Notes: generated from the sequence alone by a model not told the origin. Positions 35,757-45,633 are shown, numbered from the stretch's first letter. The stretch is DNA of 64,000 nt from an uncultured Atopobiaceae bacterium (GCA_947625405.1 CANQOF010000008.1:1-64000); one strand, 5' to 3'. Made by a program: numbers and translations.

Positions 35757-38155
35757 TCCTCGCCTTTGATACCTCGAGCGATTTCCTCTGCGCATCCGTG
35801 CTCGAGGGAGACCCCTCCCAAGGCCCGGACGCGCTTCGGCTCCTCGCCACGCGCGACCATCCCTGCCGCCGGCAGTCGAACGTGGAGCTCGTGCAAAGCC
35901 TGGGCGAGGCGCTCGGCGAGGCGGGCCTCGCGTTCGGCGACGTGGACGCCTTCCTCGTGGGGCGCGGCCCCGGCTCCTTCACGGGCGTGCGCATCGGCGT
36001 GGCGACGGCCAAGGGCCTCTCGCTCGGCGCGCAAAGGCCGCTCTACGGCGCCTCGACGCTCGACGCCTGCGCGTGGCGCGCGTGGAAGGCGGGCGTGCGC
36101 GGGCTTATCGGGGTAGTGCTCGACGCGATGCGGCGCGAGATCTACCCCGGGCTCTTCTCGCTCGACGAGACGGGCGCGCATCGCCTCTTCGACGCCGAGA
36201 CCGTCTCGAAGGTGCCGAGCGCCGTGGCGGCGTGGGCCACGCGCGAGGATGCGAGCCGCATCCAGCTCACCGGCGATGGCCTGGGGAAGTATCGCCAGGC
36301 CTTCGCGGAGGCGGGGCTCGCGAGGGCGCTCGACGAGGAGCTTTGGCACCCCTCGGGCGAGGGGCTCGCGCTTTCCCTCGCCGCGCCGTGGAACTTCGAC
36401 GCGAGCGATCCGGGCGACCCCGCCCTCCTCCTTCCGATCTACACGCGCCTCTCCGACGCGGAGGAAAACGAGCTCAAGCGCCTTGGGCTTCCCGAGCCCG
36501 AGAGCGCGAGGACGACGGGCGTGGCCGATGCGCTCGCCGACAGGCACCTGCAGATCCGCCCGCTCGGCCTCGCGGATCTTCCCGCGCTCGCGCTCCTCGA
36601 GCAGGCCATGTACTCCGAAAGCCCGCATACGCCGTGGTCGGAGGCGATGTTCCAAGATGAGCTCGGCGACCCCGCGCACCCGTGGTGGGTCGCGCACGAC
36701 CAAGGCCGCCTCATCGCCTACGCGGGAGGGCGTCTCTGCGGAAGCGACCTCGAGATCCTCGATGTGGTGGTGGAGCCCGCGCGGCGACGCGAGGGCATCG
36801 CGAAGCGCCTCCTCGCGCGCGTGGCCGCGAGTGGGCTCGCCCTCGGCGCGCGCACCGCGAGCCTCGAGGTCTTCGAGGGGAACGCCGAGGCGAGGCGGCT
36901 CTACGACGCGCTCAGCTTCGTCGAGGTTGGGAGGCGCCCCGACTACTACGGCACCGGAGGGGACGCGCTCGTGCTCTCCGTCGACCTCCCGCTCGCGGGA
37001 GGCGACGAGGTGCTCTGCGAGACCGCCCTTCCCGAGCGCCCCTGGCCGCCCGCGCCGATCGAGCGCACGGCGGCTGAGCGGGAAACGCTCGCGGCGCTCG
37101 GCGACCTCATCCTCGCCATCGAAAGCTCATGCGACGAGACCGCGATGGCGGTGGCCACCTCCACGGGTGAGGTGCTCGCGCAGGTGGTGGCGAGCCAGAT
37201 CGACTTCCACGCGCGCTTCGGCGGGGTGGTGCCGGAGATCGCCTCGAGAAAGCACACGGAGGCGCTCGTCGGCGTCTTCGAGGAGGCCATGGCGAAGGCG
37301 GGCGAGGCGCTCGGCATGTCCGCGCTCCGCGCGAGCGAGCTCAAGGCGGTGGCGGTCACGCAGGGCCCCGGGCTCGTGGGCGCCCTCGTGGTGGGCATCG
37401 CCTTCGCGAAGGGCCTCGCCGCCACGGCGGACCTTGCGCTCGTGGGCGTGAACCACCTCGAGGGCCACCTCTTCGCGAACCTCGTGGTGAATCCCGAGCT
37501 CGCGCCTCCCTTCGTGGCGAGCCTCGTCTCGGGCGGCCACACGATGCTCGTGCTCGTGCGCCGCTGGGGCGATTACGAGATACTCGGCCAGACCATCGAC
37601 GACGCGGTGGGGGAGGCCTTCGACAAGGTGGCGAAGGCGCTCGGCCTCGGCTACCCCGGCGGGCCCGCGATCAGCCGGCTCGCCAAGGAGGGGGATCCGA
37701 AGGCGATCGACTTCCCGCGCGCCCTCCTCCACTCCCACGGCCTCGACTTCTCGCTCTCGGGGCTCAAGACCTCCGTGGTCACCTACCTCGAGGGGAAGGC
37801 CCGCGCGAAGGAGCGCGTGAACGCGGCCGACGTGGCGGCCTCCTTCCAGGCGGCGGTCATCGACGTGCAGGTGGCCAAGGCGCTTCGCGCGGTGGAGGAG
37901 GCGGGGGTGAGGGACTTCTGCCTCGGCGGAGGCGTGGCGGCAAACGAGGCGCTTCGCCGCTCGCTCGCCCGCGCGCTCGAGGCGCGCGGCGTGCGCGTGA
38001 CGGTGCCGCCGATCGACGCCTGCACCGATAACGCGCTCATGATCGCCCTCGTGGCGGCGCGCAAGCTCCGCGCGGGCGAAACCTCGCCGCTCACGCTCGA
38101 CGCCGATCCCAACTTGCCGCTCTCGCGGGATGCGTCGCCGAGGCGCGACGCGTAG
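35750..38155 (+). CDS. tsaB/rimI/tsaD: TsaB-RimI-TsaD three-domain fusion protein
   Basis: One 801-residue chain joins three usually separate proteins. Residues 1 to about 245 are TsaB (LAFDTSS start, GRGPGSFTGVRIG at 71-83). Residues about 265-413 are the RimI acetyltransferase (LQIRPLGLADLPAL; acetyl-CoA loop RRREGIAKRLL at 345-355; SLEVFEGNAEARRLY). Residues about 453-801 are TsaD (AIESSCDETA; metal histidines 569 and 573 in NHLEGH; SGGHT; GGPAISRLA). No stop or frameshift separates the parts. TsaB and TsaD, with TsaE, make t6A in tRNA. RimI acetylates the N-terminus of ribosomal protein S18 in E. coli. Confidence 0.95.
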   Translation: MVILAFDTSSDFLCASVLEGDPSQGPDALRLLATRDHPCRRQSNVELVQSLGEALGEAGLAFGDVDAFLVGRGPGSFTGVRIGVATAKGLSLGAQRPLYGASTLDACAWRAWKAGVRGLIGVVLDAMRREIYPGLFSLDETGAHRLFDAETVSKVPSAVAAWATREDASRIQLTGDGLGKYRQAFAEAGLARALDEELWHPSGEGLALSLAAPWNFDASDPGDPALLLPIYTRLSDAEENELKRLGLPEPESARTTGVADALADRHLQIRPLGLADLPALALLEQAMYSESPHTPWSEAMFQDELGDPAHPWWVAHDQGRLIAYAGGRLCGSDLEILDVVVEPARRREGIAKRLLARVAASGLALGARTASLEVFEGNAEARRLYDALSFVEVGRRPDYYGTGGDALVLSVDLPLAGGDEVLCETALPERPWPPAPIERTAAERETLAALGDLILAIESSCDETAMAVATSTGEVLAQVVASQIDFHARFGGVVPEIASRKHTEALVGVFEEAMAKAGEALGMSALRASELKAVAVTQGPGLVGALVVGIAFAKGLAATADLALVGVNHLEGHLFANLVVNPELAPPFVASLVSGGHTMLVLVRRWGDYEILGQTIDDAVGEAFDKVAKALGLGYPGGPAISRLAKEGDPKAIDFPRALLHSHGLDFSLSGLKTSVVTYLEGKARAKERVNAADVAASFQAAVIDVQVAKALRAVEEAGVRDFCLGGGVAANEALRRSLARALEARGVRVTVPPIDACTDNALMIALVAARKLRAGETSPLTLDADPNLPLSRDASPRRDA

Positions 38156-38216
38156 GGCCGGCTTCGCGCCGTAGGATCGAGGGCACGGTGGCGCACGCTC
38201 TTTGAGGAGGAACCCC

Positions 38217-40187
38217 ATGCGCGATGGATTCGTGAAGGTGGCCGTGGTGTCGCCCGAGGTGCGGGTGGCCGATGTGGACTTCAACGTCGAGCGCGCCATC
38301 GAGGGCGTGCGCTGGGCGGCGGGCGAGGGCGCGAAGGTGGTTTCGCTCACGGAGCTTTGCCTTTGCGCCTACACGGTGGAGGACCTCCTTCGCCAGCCGA
38401 TCCTCCTCGAGGCCGCCGAGAGGGCCCTCGCGCGCTTCGCGGAGGCCACGGCCGACCTTGATTGCCTCGCCGTCGTGGGCCTGCCGCTCGCGTTTTCCGG
38501 AAACCTCTACAACGTCGCCGCCTTCGTGGCCCATGGCAGGCTCCTCGGGCTCGTGCCCAAGCGAAACATCCCCACCTACAACGAGTTTTACGAAGGGCGC
38601 CACTTCACGCCGGGCCCTCGCGACGTGTCGTTCGTGAGCGTGGCGGGCTTTGGGGAGGTGCCCTTCGGCGCGGCGCAGGTCTTTCGCTGCGAGGAGCTCC
38701 CGAGCCTCGTCGTGGGCGCGGAGATCTGCGAGGACCTCTGGGTGCCCGATCCGCCGAGCATCGGCCTCGCGCGGGCCGGGTGCACGCTCATCTGCAACCT
38801 CTCCGCCTCAAACGCGCTCGTGGGCAAGGCGGATTACCGCCGAAACCTCGTGGTGGGGCAGAGCGCCCGCCTCATCTGCGGCTACCTCTACGGGAGCGCG
38901 GGATGGGGCGAATCCACCGACGACCTCGTGTTTTCCGCGCATGACCTCATCTCGGAGAACGGGCGCCTCCTCGCCGAGGCGAAGCCATTCGGTCCCGGGC
39001 GCGCGATCTCGGAGATCGACGTGGCGATGCTCGAGGCCGAGCGCCTGCGCATGACCACCTTCGAGACGACGCCCACCCCCGAAGTGGCGGGCTACTTCGA
39101 GACGGGCTTTTCGCTCGAGCTTGGAAAGACCGTGCTCACGCGGAGCGTCGACGCGCATCCCTTCGTGCCGGTTGACACCTCCGAGCTCGGCCAACGCTCC
39201 GAGGACATCCTCAACATCCAATCCCTCGGGCTGGCGAAGCGCCTCTTCCACACGGGCTGCAAGCGGGCGGTGATCGGCATCTCGGGAGGCCTTGATTCCA
39301 CGCTCGCGCTCCTCGTGACGGTGCGCGCTTTCGACCAGCTCGGGCTCGAGAGGTCGGGCATCCTCGCCATCACCATGCCTGGCTTCGGGACCTCGAACCG
39401 CACGCTCGAAAACGCCCTCGGCATGGCGCGGACGCTCGGCGCCGAGACGCGCGAGATCTCGATCGTCGCCGCGGTGGAGCGGCACTTCAAGGACATGGGC
39501 CACGATCCCTCCGTGCACGACACCGCCTATGAGAACGCGCAGGCGAGGGAGCGCACGCAGCTTCTCATGGACATCGCGAACCAGGAGGGCGGGCTCGTGG
39601 TGGGCACGGGCGACCTCTCCGAGCTCGCGCTCGGTTGGGCCACCTACAACGGCGACCACATGTCCATGTACGGCGTGAACGCGGGCGTGCCGAAGACGCT
39701 CGTGCGCCATCTCGTGCGCCACGAGGCCGAGCTCGCGCGCCTTCGCGCGAGGGAGAGCGAGGCGAAGGGCCCCGAGGCCGACGAGGAGCTCGCGCGCGTG
39801 CTCCTCGACGTGCTCGACACCCCCGTCTCGCCGGAGCTCTTGCCCGCCGACGCCTCGGGCACCATCGCGCAGAGGACAGAGGACCTCATTGGGCCCTATG
39901 AGCTGCACGATTTCTTCCTCTACCACATGCTTCGCATGGGGCACCGCCCGCGCAAGGTCTATCGTCTCGCGAGGATCGCCTTCGCTCACGCCTACGACCC
40001 GGAGACGATCCTTTCTTGGATGAAGATCTTCTACCGGCGCTTCTTCTCCCAGCAGTTCAAGCGAAGCTGCCTTCCGGACGGCCCGAAGGTGGGCTCGGTC
40101 GCGCTCTCGCCGAGGGGCGATCTCAGGCTCGCGTCGGACGCGCTCTCCACGCTCTGGCTGGATGAGGTGGAGACGCTCAAGCCCTAA
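38217..40187 (+). CDS. nadE: glutamine-dependent NAD+ synthetase
   Basis: A 656-residue two-domain enzyme completing NAD+ synthesis. The N-terminal nitrilase-type glutaminase has the catalytic triad in SLTELCLCAY (Glu), LVPKRNIPTYNEFYE (Lys) and GAEICEDLW (Cys). The C-terminal synthetase has the PP-loop GISGGLDSTLALL and GTGDLSELALGWATYNGDH. The ATG at 38217 follows GAGGAGG. Confidence 0.96.
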   Translation: MRDGFVKVAVVSPEVRVADVDFNVERAIEGVRWAAGEGAKVVSLTELCLCAYTVEDLLRQPILLEAAERALARFAEATADLDCLAVVGLPLAFSGNLYNVAAFVAHGRLLGLVPKRNIPTYNEFYEGRHFTPGPRDVSFVSVAGFGEVPFGAAQVFRCEELPSLVVGAEICEDLWVPDPPSIGLARAGCTLICNLSASNALVGKADYRRNLVVGQSARLICGYLYGSAGWGESTDDLVFSAHDLISENGRLLAEAKPFGPGRAISEIDVAMLEAERLRMTTFETTPTPEVAGYFETGFSLELGKTVLTRSVDAHPFVPVDTSELGQRSEDILNIQSLGLAKRLFHTGCKRAVIGISGGLDSTLALLVTVRAFDQLGLERSGILAITMPGFGTSNRTLENALGMARTLGAETREISIVAAVERHFKDMGHDPSVHDTAYENAQARERTQLLMDIANQEGGLVVGTGDLSELALGWATYNGDHMSMYGVNAGVPKTLVRHLVRHEAELARLRARESEAKGPEADEELARVLLDVLDTPVSPELLPADASGTIAQRTEDLIGPYELHDFFLYHMLRMGHRPRKVYRLARIAFAHAYDPETILSWMKIFYRRFFSQQFKRSCLPDGPKVGSVALSPRGDLRLASDALSTLWLDEVETLKP

Positions 40188-40241
40188 GATGGGAAGGCGA
40201 GCGAGCGCGCGCGGCGTGTGCGAGGACGAATGCGAGGGGCC

Positions 40242-41954
40242 ATGAAATGTCCGAGGTGCGGGGCCGAGCTCCACGATGATTCGGCGTTCTGCCATCGCTG
40301 CGGGCATCTCATCGCGTCCTCATCGGAGGACGCCGACGCGACGCGCATCGTGCGCTATTCCGAGGACAAGCCCACGGAGATCTCGCACACCGCCGACGAC
40401 GACGCGACGCGCGTGGCGCGTCGCCGCGAGGAGACGGTGCTTGCCGGCGAGACGACCTTGATCGATCGCCCCGGGGACCCTGCCTTAGAGGATGATCGCG
40501 GCCTCGACGGCGACGGGCTCGATGTGGAGATGCCCCCGTCCTTTGCGGACGACGTCGCTCCCGCGCCGAGGCCCGCGCCTGCGCCGGAAGGCGGCGAGGG
40601 TGGCGAGCCGAAGCGCCGCTCGAAGGCCCCCTACGTCTTCGCCGCGATTGCCGCCGTCGTGGTGGCCGCGGTCGTGATCGCGTTCGTGAGCTGGCGCCTC
40701 GAGCTCTGGGGCGGCGTGAGCGTGCCCGACGTGATGGGGATGGGCGAGGCCGAGGCCACGTCCGTCATCACCGAGGCCGGCTTCGAGGTGGAGATCTCGT
40801 CGGTGGTGGTGGACGACGGCGCGGGCACCGTCGTCTCCATGCAGCCGCAGGCGGGCAGAAGGATCGCGCTCGGCCGCACGGTGGAGCTCGGCATCGGCAT
40901 CTCACGCCTCGTGCCCGACGTCGAGGGGCTCACGCTGGACGAGGCGCGCGAGAAGCTCGCCGCCGCGGGCATCGACCACCTTCGTCTCGAGTACCAAAAC
41001 GCCTCCGACCCGAAGGGCACGGTCATCGCGGTCTCGCCCGTCGCGGGCACGAAGGTGGGGGCCGAGGACGTGGTGACGCTCGTCATCGCGCAGCCCTACA
41101 CCGTGCCCGACGTGATCGGCCTCGCAGAGCAAGCCGCGCTCGCGGCCCTCGAGCGGGCGGGGCTCTCCGGCGCGGTCTCCTACGTGCCCTCGGATGAGGT
41201 GGACGCCGGCCGCGTCGTGTCCACCGAACCCGCCGCCGGCACGGAGCTTCGCGAGGGGCAGTCGGTGGAGGTGCGAGTCTCCTCGCCCTATCCCAAGGAT
41301 GCCTTCGACATCGAGGGATTCTTGAACTTCAAGCCTGAGGACGTGTCGAGCTTCCTCAGGGAGGCGGGCTTCGTCGTGTCCTACGCCAAGGAGGCGAACG
41401 GCTCGCTCGAGATGGCATGGACGCCGGGCTTCGGCACCACGGCGGGCGACGAGGTGGACGGCATGCGTGTGGAGGAGATCGGCTTTTCGCCCTTGCCCTT
41501 CTCCATCCCGAGCGGCTTCCAGCTCTTCCCTCGCGATCTCCTCGCCGATGGCACCGCGCCGCTCGGCGCCTGCGTGAGCATCGCGAGCACGAGCGAGGGC
41601 GAGAGCCTCGAGCTCACGCAAGACGCCGTCACGCGCGTGATGAACGCGTGCGGCCTGCGCTCGGATTCCCAGACCACGACGACCTCCACCGGCGAGGGCG
41701 AGGACACCGCCACGCACGAGGGCGCGGCCTACGTGGCCAAGGCCTCGCAGATGGACGAGGACACCTGGTACGTCGTGATATGGAGGGATTCGCGCACGGG
41801 CGAGGCGGAGCGCGTGCGGGCCATGGCCGGCATCGCGAAGAGCGAGGATCTCGAGCGCGCCCTCGAGGACTCAGGCGTGGACGTGGGGCAGTACGGTGGC
41901 TCGCTTGCCGAGGTGGCGGCGGCCCTCGTGCTCCAGGGGTCGAACGCGCTCTAG
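40242..41954 (+). CDS. zinc-ribbon and PASTA-repeat membrane protein
   Basis: A 570-residue protein. An N-terminal zinc ribbon (CPRCG and CHRCG, residues 3-25) is followed by an acidic, Thr-containing linker (TRIVRYSED.., TRVARR..). One transmembrane helix lies near residues 132-155. Three PASTA domains follow (about 162-225, 226-293 and 294-357; each begins VPDV). The C-terminal ~210-residue extracellular region is unlike anything I recognise. It looks like a PknB-type sensor that has lost its kinase domain, so it may be a Ser/Thr-kinase substrate binding peptidoglycan. The ATG at 40242 follows GAGGGG. Confidence 0.8.
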   Translation: MKCPRCGAELHDDSAFCHRCGHLIASSSEDADATRIVRYSEDKPTEISHTADDDATRVARRREETVLAGETTLIDRPGDPALEDDRGLDGDGLDVEMPPSFADDVAPAPRPAPAPEGGEGGEPKRRSKAPYVFAAIAAVVVAAVVIAFVSWRLELWGGVSVPDVMGMGEAEATSVITEAGFEVEISSVVVDDGAGTVVSMQPQAGRRIALGRTVELGIGISRLVPDVEGLTLDEAREKLAAAGIDHLRLEYQNASDPKGTVIAVSPVAGTKVGAEDVVTLVIAQPYTVPDVIGLAEQAALAALERAGLSGAVSYVPSDEVDAGRVVSTEPAAGTELREGQSVEVRVSSPYPKDAFDIEGFLNFKPEDVSSFLREAGFVVSYAKEANGSLEMAWTPGFGTTAGDEVDGMRVEEIGFSPLPFSIPSGFQLFPRDLLADGTAPLGACVSIASTSEGESLELTQDAVTRVMNACGLRSDSQTTTTSTGEGEDTATHEGAAYVAKASQMDEDTWYVVIWRDSRTGEAERVRAMAGIAKSEDLERALEDSGVDVGQYGGSLAEVAAALVLQGSNAL

Positions 41955-41998
41955 CGTGCGCGCCGCGCGGACGCGAATCCGAAGGCCCGCGAAGGGGA

Positions 41999-42433
41999 CT
42001 ACGACATCGAGCGCCAGAAGAACATCCAGCAGAAGAAGAGCACCACGGCCACGACCACGAGGATGATCGCGATCGCGAGCACGGGGCCCCGCGAGCGGCG
42101 CTGCTCTCGGAAGATGGGCTGCTTTCCCTTGGGCACCTCGAGGTATTGCCCGTAGCGGAGGTTCTCCTTCATGCGCTTTTCGCCCGAGCGCGAGCGGCGA
42201 TATCCGCCGTCGTCCACGCGCGGCGCGCCCTTCGCCGTGAAGTTCGTGCTCTGCGCGTAGTCGGTCGTGGCGAAATCTTCGCTCGTCACGCTCGCGGGAG
42301 GCTGTGTCTTGCGCGGCTTGGGCTCATGGGAGAAGGCCTTGCGGCCCCCCAGCGAGATCTCCGCGCCATCGCTTGGACGCGGCGCCTCTCCCGCGGGCGC
42401 GTGCGGAGTGTTCGACGTGTCGGAAGCCGCCAC
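41999..42433 (-). CDS. small tail-anchored protein of unknown function
   Basis: A 144-residue protein with a hydrophilic, Pro/Arg/Lys-rich N-terminal region (about 115 residues). One hydrophobic helix at the C-terminus is rich in Val, Ile and Phe and ends near Trp-Arg-Ser-Met-Ser. A cytosolic N-terminus with a C-terminal anchor is inferred. The GTG at 42433 follows GAGGAGGG. It is downstream of the MBL-fold gene on the same strand and converges with the PASTA gene. No family is recognised. Confidence 0.6.
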   Translation of the reverse strand: MAASDTSNTPHAPAGEAPRPSDGAEISLGGRKAFSHEPKPRKTQPPASVTSEDFATTDYAQSTNFTAKGAPRVDDGGYRRSRSGEKRMKENLRYGQYLEVPKGKQPIFREQRRSRGPVLAIAIILVVVAVVLFFCWMFFWRSMS

Positions 42434-42489
42434 CAGGCCCTCCTCGAGGACGATCCGGGCTCTCAGGCCGATGATAGCGCGCGCTCGCG

Positions 42490-43308
42490 CTATCCGAAGG
42501 TCATCGGGCGGGTTTGCGAGGCGCACACAATCTCGAGTGGAGAGGCGCCCGGCTCCCGCGGCGCTCGCACGGCGCGCGTGAAGGTGGTGTTCGCCGGCTT
42601 CGCGCCAAGGGCCTCCGCGCACGCGCGGACGGCGAGCGAGGGGAGGTTATTCTCCTCGGAGAGGTGCATGAGCACGACGGCCTCGGTGGCGGGGGTGGCG
42701 ATCTCGGCGGCCGCTCTTGCCGCCTGAGAGTTCGAGAGGTGGCCGCGCTCGGAGAGGATTCGCCGCTTGAGCGCCCAGGGATAGGGCCCCTCGGCGAGCA
42801 TCTCCTCGTCGTGGTTGCTCTCGAGGGCGATGATGCGCGCGCCGCGCGCCACCCGGAGCGCGTCTTCGGGAAAGACGCCCGTGTCGGTGATGATCGCGAG
42901 GCGATCCCCCTTCGCCTCGAAGACGAGCCCCATGGGTTCGCGCGTGTCGTGGCTCGTGGCGATCGTGCGGATGGTCATGCCCACCGCCTCGAAGCTCGCG
43001 CCCACCATCACCCGTTCGATCCCGAAGTCCACGAGCCGCGTGGAGGTGGCGGTGCCGCCGCTCGCGAGGATCGGACCCTCCCAGTGGCGCGACCACACCT
43101 CGAGCCCGCGAATGTGGTCGGAGTGCTCGTGGGTGATGAGCACGAGGCGCACGTCCTTGGCGTCGACGCCGAGCTCGGATGCGCGGGAGATGAGCGTGCG
43201 CCGCGCGAGCCCGCAGTCCACGAGCACGCTTCCCTCGGGGCCCTCGACGATGGCGGCGTTTCCCTTCGAGCCCGAGCCGAGCACGTGGAGCGTGAGGGCG
43301 CCTGCCAT
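42490..43308 (-). CDS. MBL-fold metallo-hydrolase (YycJ/VicX-like)
   Basis: A 272-residue metallo-beta-lactamase-fold protein. The N-terminus LHVLGSGSKGNAAIV and the metal motif THEHSDH (about residues 60-66), with later His-Asp motifs (ATSHDTREPMG, ITDTGVF, ESNHD), match the WalJ/YycJ family, thought to be nuclease-like. In Firmicutes yycJ sits with the walRK genes; here it stands next to tilS. The ATG at 43308 follows AGGAG. It diverges from tilS with a 115-base gap. Confidence 0.85.
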   Translation of the reverse strand: MAGALTLHVLGSGSKGNAAIVEGPEGSVLVDCGLARRTLISRASELGVDAKDVRLVLITHEHSDHIRGLEVWSRHWEGPILASGGTATSTRLVDFGIERVMVGASFEAVGMTIRTIATSHDTREPMGLVFEAKGDRLAIITDTGVFPEDALRVARGARIIALESNHDEEMLAEGPYPWALKRRILSERGHLSNSQAARAAAEIATPATEAVVLMHLSEENNLPSLAVRACAEALGAKPANTTFTRAVRAPREPGASPLEIVCASQTRPMTFG

Positions 43309-43423
43309 GGATTCTCCTCTCGGCGCGCGGGATCCTCGCGCGGGGCACCTTGCGCTCGCGCGTCTCGGGGGTAGTGTGTACCTGAACGCGTCGGTTGTCG
43401 AAAGCGCGAGGGAGGCGAGGACC

Positions 43424-44980
43424 ATGACGAGCGTGGCGAGGCGCTTCGGCCATCAAGGCTCGCCCTTCGAGCGCGCGAGCGGGCGGGGGAGCGCCGCGCA
43501 CGGCGCCCCCGTCGTCCTCATGGTCTCCGGAGGGGCCGACAGCTCGGCGCTCCTCTTCCTCGCCGCCACCTCCACGCTCGACATCGAGGACGGTCGCGGC
43601 ACCGCGCGCATCGGAAGGGAGCGCCTCCACGTGCTCCACGTGAACCATCAGGCGCGCCCCATCGACGCCGAGGAGGACGAGGAGTTCGTGCGCGAGCTCG
43701 CCGGGCGCTTCGGCATCCCCTGCACCGTCATCTCGAGGGACGTCCCCGCGCTCGCGGCGTCGAGCCATGGACGGAGCTTCGAGGACGTGGCGCGCGACGT
43801 GCGCTACGAGGCGGCCAACGCGCTCGCCAATCGGCTCTCGGAGGAGGCGGGGTGCCGGCCCGGCGACGCGCGCATCCTCACCGCCCACACCGCCGACGAT
43901 CGCGTGGAGACGTTCTTCATGAACGCGCTTCGAGGCTCCGGGCCCGCGGGACTCTCCTCCATCCCGCGCAGGCGCAACCGCATCGTGCGCCCCCTTCTCG
44001 ATCGCACGCACGAGGAGCTCTGCGATCTCCTCCGCATGCACGGCATCATCTGGCGCGAGGACTCCTCGAACGCCGACGAGCGCTTCCTCAGGAACTACGT
44101 GCGGCGCGAGATCGTGCCCCCGGCCAAGGCGAGGAACCCGCGGCTCGTGGAGGCGCTCTCGTCCACCTGTGATCTCCTCGGCGACGAGGACGCCTACCTC
44201 ACGGGCCTCTCCGCCGAGGCCCTGAGGCGCCTCACCATCGAGGAGGGCGACGGGTTTCGCCTGCTCGACGCCGCGGCGCTCGCGCTCGAGGACGTGGCGA
44301 TCGCGAGGCGCGTGGCGAGGCGCGCGATCCTCGAGGCGGAGCCCGCCGCGAGGCTCGAGGCGCGCCATGTGAATCGCGTGCTCGGGCTCGTGGCCGAGGG
44401 TTCCGGCTCCCTCACGACTCCACTCGGCGTGGACGTGGCCGCGGATCGCGGCGTCCTCATCATCCGCGCCAGGAGGGCCCAGGAGGCCCTTTCCTCGGGC
44501 TGGCTCGGCGTGCCCGGGCGGCTCGTCCTCGGCCCGCTCGTGCCGAACGCGCTCCTCGAAGCAGGCGACGCGCGCGAGGATCGCGGGCCTCGCGCCACGC
44601 TCGAGGCGCACTTCCAGCGCACGGCCGCGACGTCCGACGTCGTGGCCGCCGCGCGCACCTTCGGCCTCGAGCAGGAGGGGCGCGGCGTGATGCTCGATGC
44701 CGAGGCCTGCGGGCTCTCGCCGAAGGACCCCGGGGCGCGCCTTTGGGTGGGGCCGCCGGAAGCGGGGGAGGTGCTCTGCCCCTTGGGGATGGGGGGACGC
44801 TCGAAGCGCCTCTCCGATCTCCTCGCCGAGGCCGGCGTGCCCGCGCGCGAGAGGGCGCGGGTGGCGGTGGTGCGTCGCGCGCCCAAGGGCGAGATCGTGT
44901 GGGTGGCCGGCATTCGCGCCGATGAAAGGGTTCGCGTGACGTCCGCCACGGCCACGTTGGTACTATTAACGCTCAGGTGA
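43424..44980 (+). CDS. tilS: tRNA(Ile)-lysidine synthase
   Basis: A 518-residue N-type ATP pyrophosphatase that converts C34 of tRNA-Ile(CAU) to lysidine. The PP-loop is SGGADSSALL (about residues 35-44). LHVNHQARP and a TAHTADDRVETFFMNALRGSG segment follow, then IWREDSSNADERFLRNYVRREIVP. The C-terminal TilS substrate-binding domain is present. The ATG at 43424 has several GAGG-type sites upstream. It is followed by hpt and ftsH, the classic tilS-hpt-ftsH order. Confidence 0.95.
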   Translation: MTSVARRFGHQGSPFERASGRGSAAHGAPVVLMVSGGADSSALLFLAATSTLDIEDGRGTARIGRERLHVLHVNHQARPIDAEEDEEFVRELAGRFGIPCTVISRDVPALAASSHGRSFEDVARDVRYEAANALANRLSEEAGCRPGDARILTAHTADDRVETFFMNALRGSGPAGLSSIPRRRNRIVRPLLDRTHEELCDLLRMHGIIWREDSSNADERFLRNYVRREIVPPAKARNPRLVEALSSTCDLLGDEDAYLTGLSAEALRRLTIEEGDGFRLLDAAALALEDVAIARRVARRAILEAEPAARLEARHVNRVLGLVAEGSGSLTTPLGVDVAADRGVLIIRARRAQEALSSGWLGVPGRLVLGPLVPNALLEAGDAREDRGPRATLEAHFQRTAATSDVVAAARTFGLEQEGRGVMLDAEACGLSPKDPGARLWVGPPEAGEVLCPLGMGGRSKRLSDLLAEAGVPARERARVAVVRRAPKGEIVWVAGIRADERVRVTSATATLVLLTLR

Positions 44981-45042
44981 GCGCCGCCGTTTCCTGCGCG
45001 CGGACGTCGCGCGCGGCTCGGGGCCCTTCAAGAGGAGCTTTG

Positions 45043-45609
45043 ATGGACTGCGAAGATGCCATGACACCTCGCCACGAGGATATCGAGCGCGTGCTTCTCT
45101 CCGAGGCGGATATCAAGCGCATCGTGGAGCGCATGGGCGCCGAGATCGCGCACGACTATCGCGAGTCGAACCCGCTCTGCATCGCCATCCTGCGTGGCGC
45201 CGTCGTGTTCTTCGCGGACCTCATTCGCGCCGTCCATTGCCCGATGGAGATAGACTTCATGGCGGTCTCGAGCTACGGCTCGGCGGCCAAGAGCTCGGGT
45301 GTGGTGAGGATCCTCAAGGACCTCGACACGCCCATCGAAGGCCGCGACATCGTGATCGTCGAGGACATCCTCGACACGGGCATCACCTTGAACTACCTCA
45401 TCAAGAACCTCGAGAGCCGCGGACCCCGCTCCGTGGAGATCGCGGCCTTCCTCGTGAAGGACGTGCCGGGGCAGCGGAGCGCGGTGCGTCCGCGCTACGT
45501 GGGCGCGCACGTGCCCGACGCCTTCGTGGTGGGCTACGGTCTCGACTACGACGAGCGCTATCGCAATCTTCCCTACCTCGGGATCCTCAAGCCCGAGGTT
45601 TATTCCTAG
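45043..45609 (+). CDS. hpt: hypoxanthine phosphoribosyltransferase
   Basis: A 188-residue purine salvage enzyme making IMP or GMP from hypoxanthine or guanine and PRPP. It has the PRPP-binding loop IVEDILDTGITL (about residues 105-116), the LRGAVVFFADL segment and the terminal GYGLDYDERYRNLPYLGIL. The ATG at 45043 follows AGAGGAG; an internal ATG six codons on is less well supported. It lies between tilS and ftsH. Confidence 0.95.
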   Translation: MDCEDAMTPRHEDIERVLLSEADIKRIVERMGAEIAHDYRESNPLCIAILRGAVVFFADLIRAVHCPMEIDFMAVSSYGSAAKSSGVVRILKDLDTPIEGRDIVIVEDILDTGITLNYLIKNLESRGPRSVEIAAFLVKDVPGQRSAVRPRYVGAHVPDAFVVGYGLDYDERYRNLPYLGILKPEVYS

Positions 45610-45633
45610 CATCCTCGGACCCAGGGCACGATC

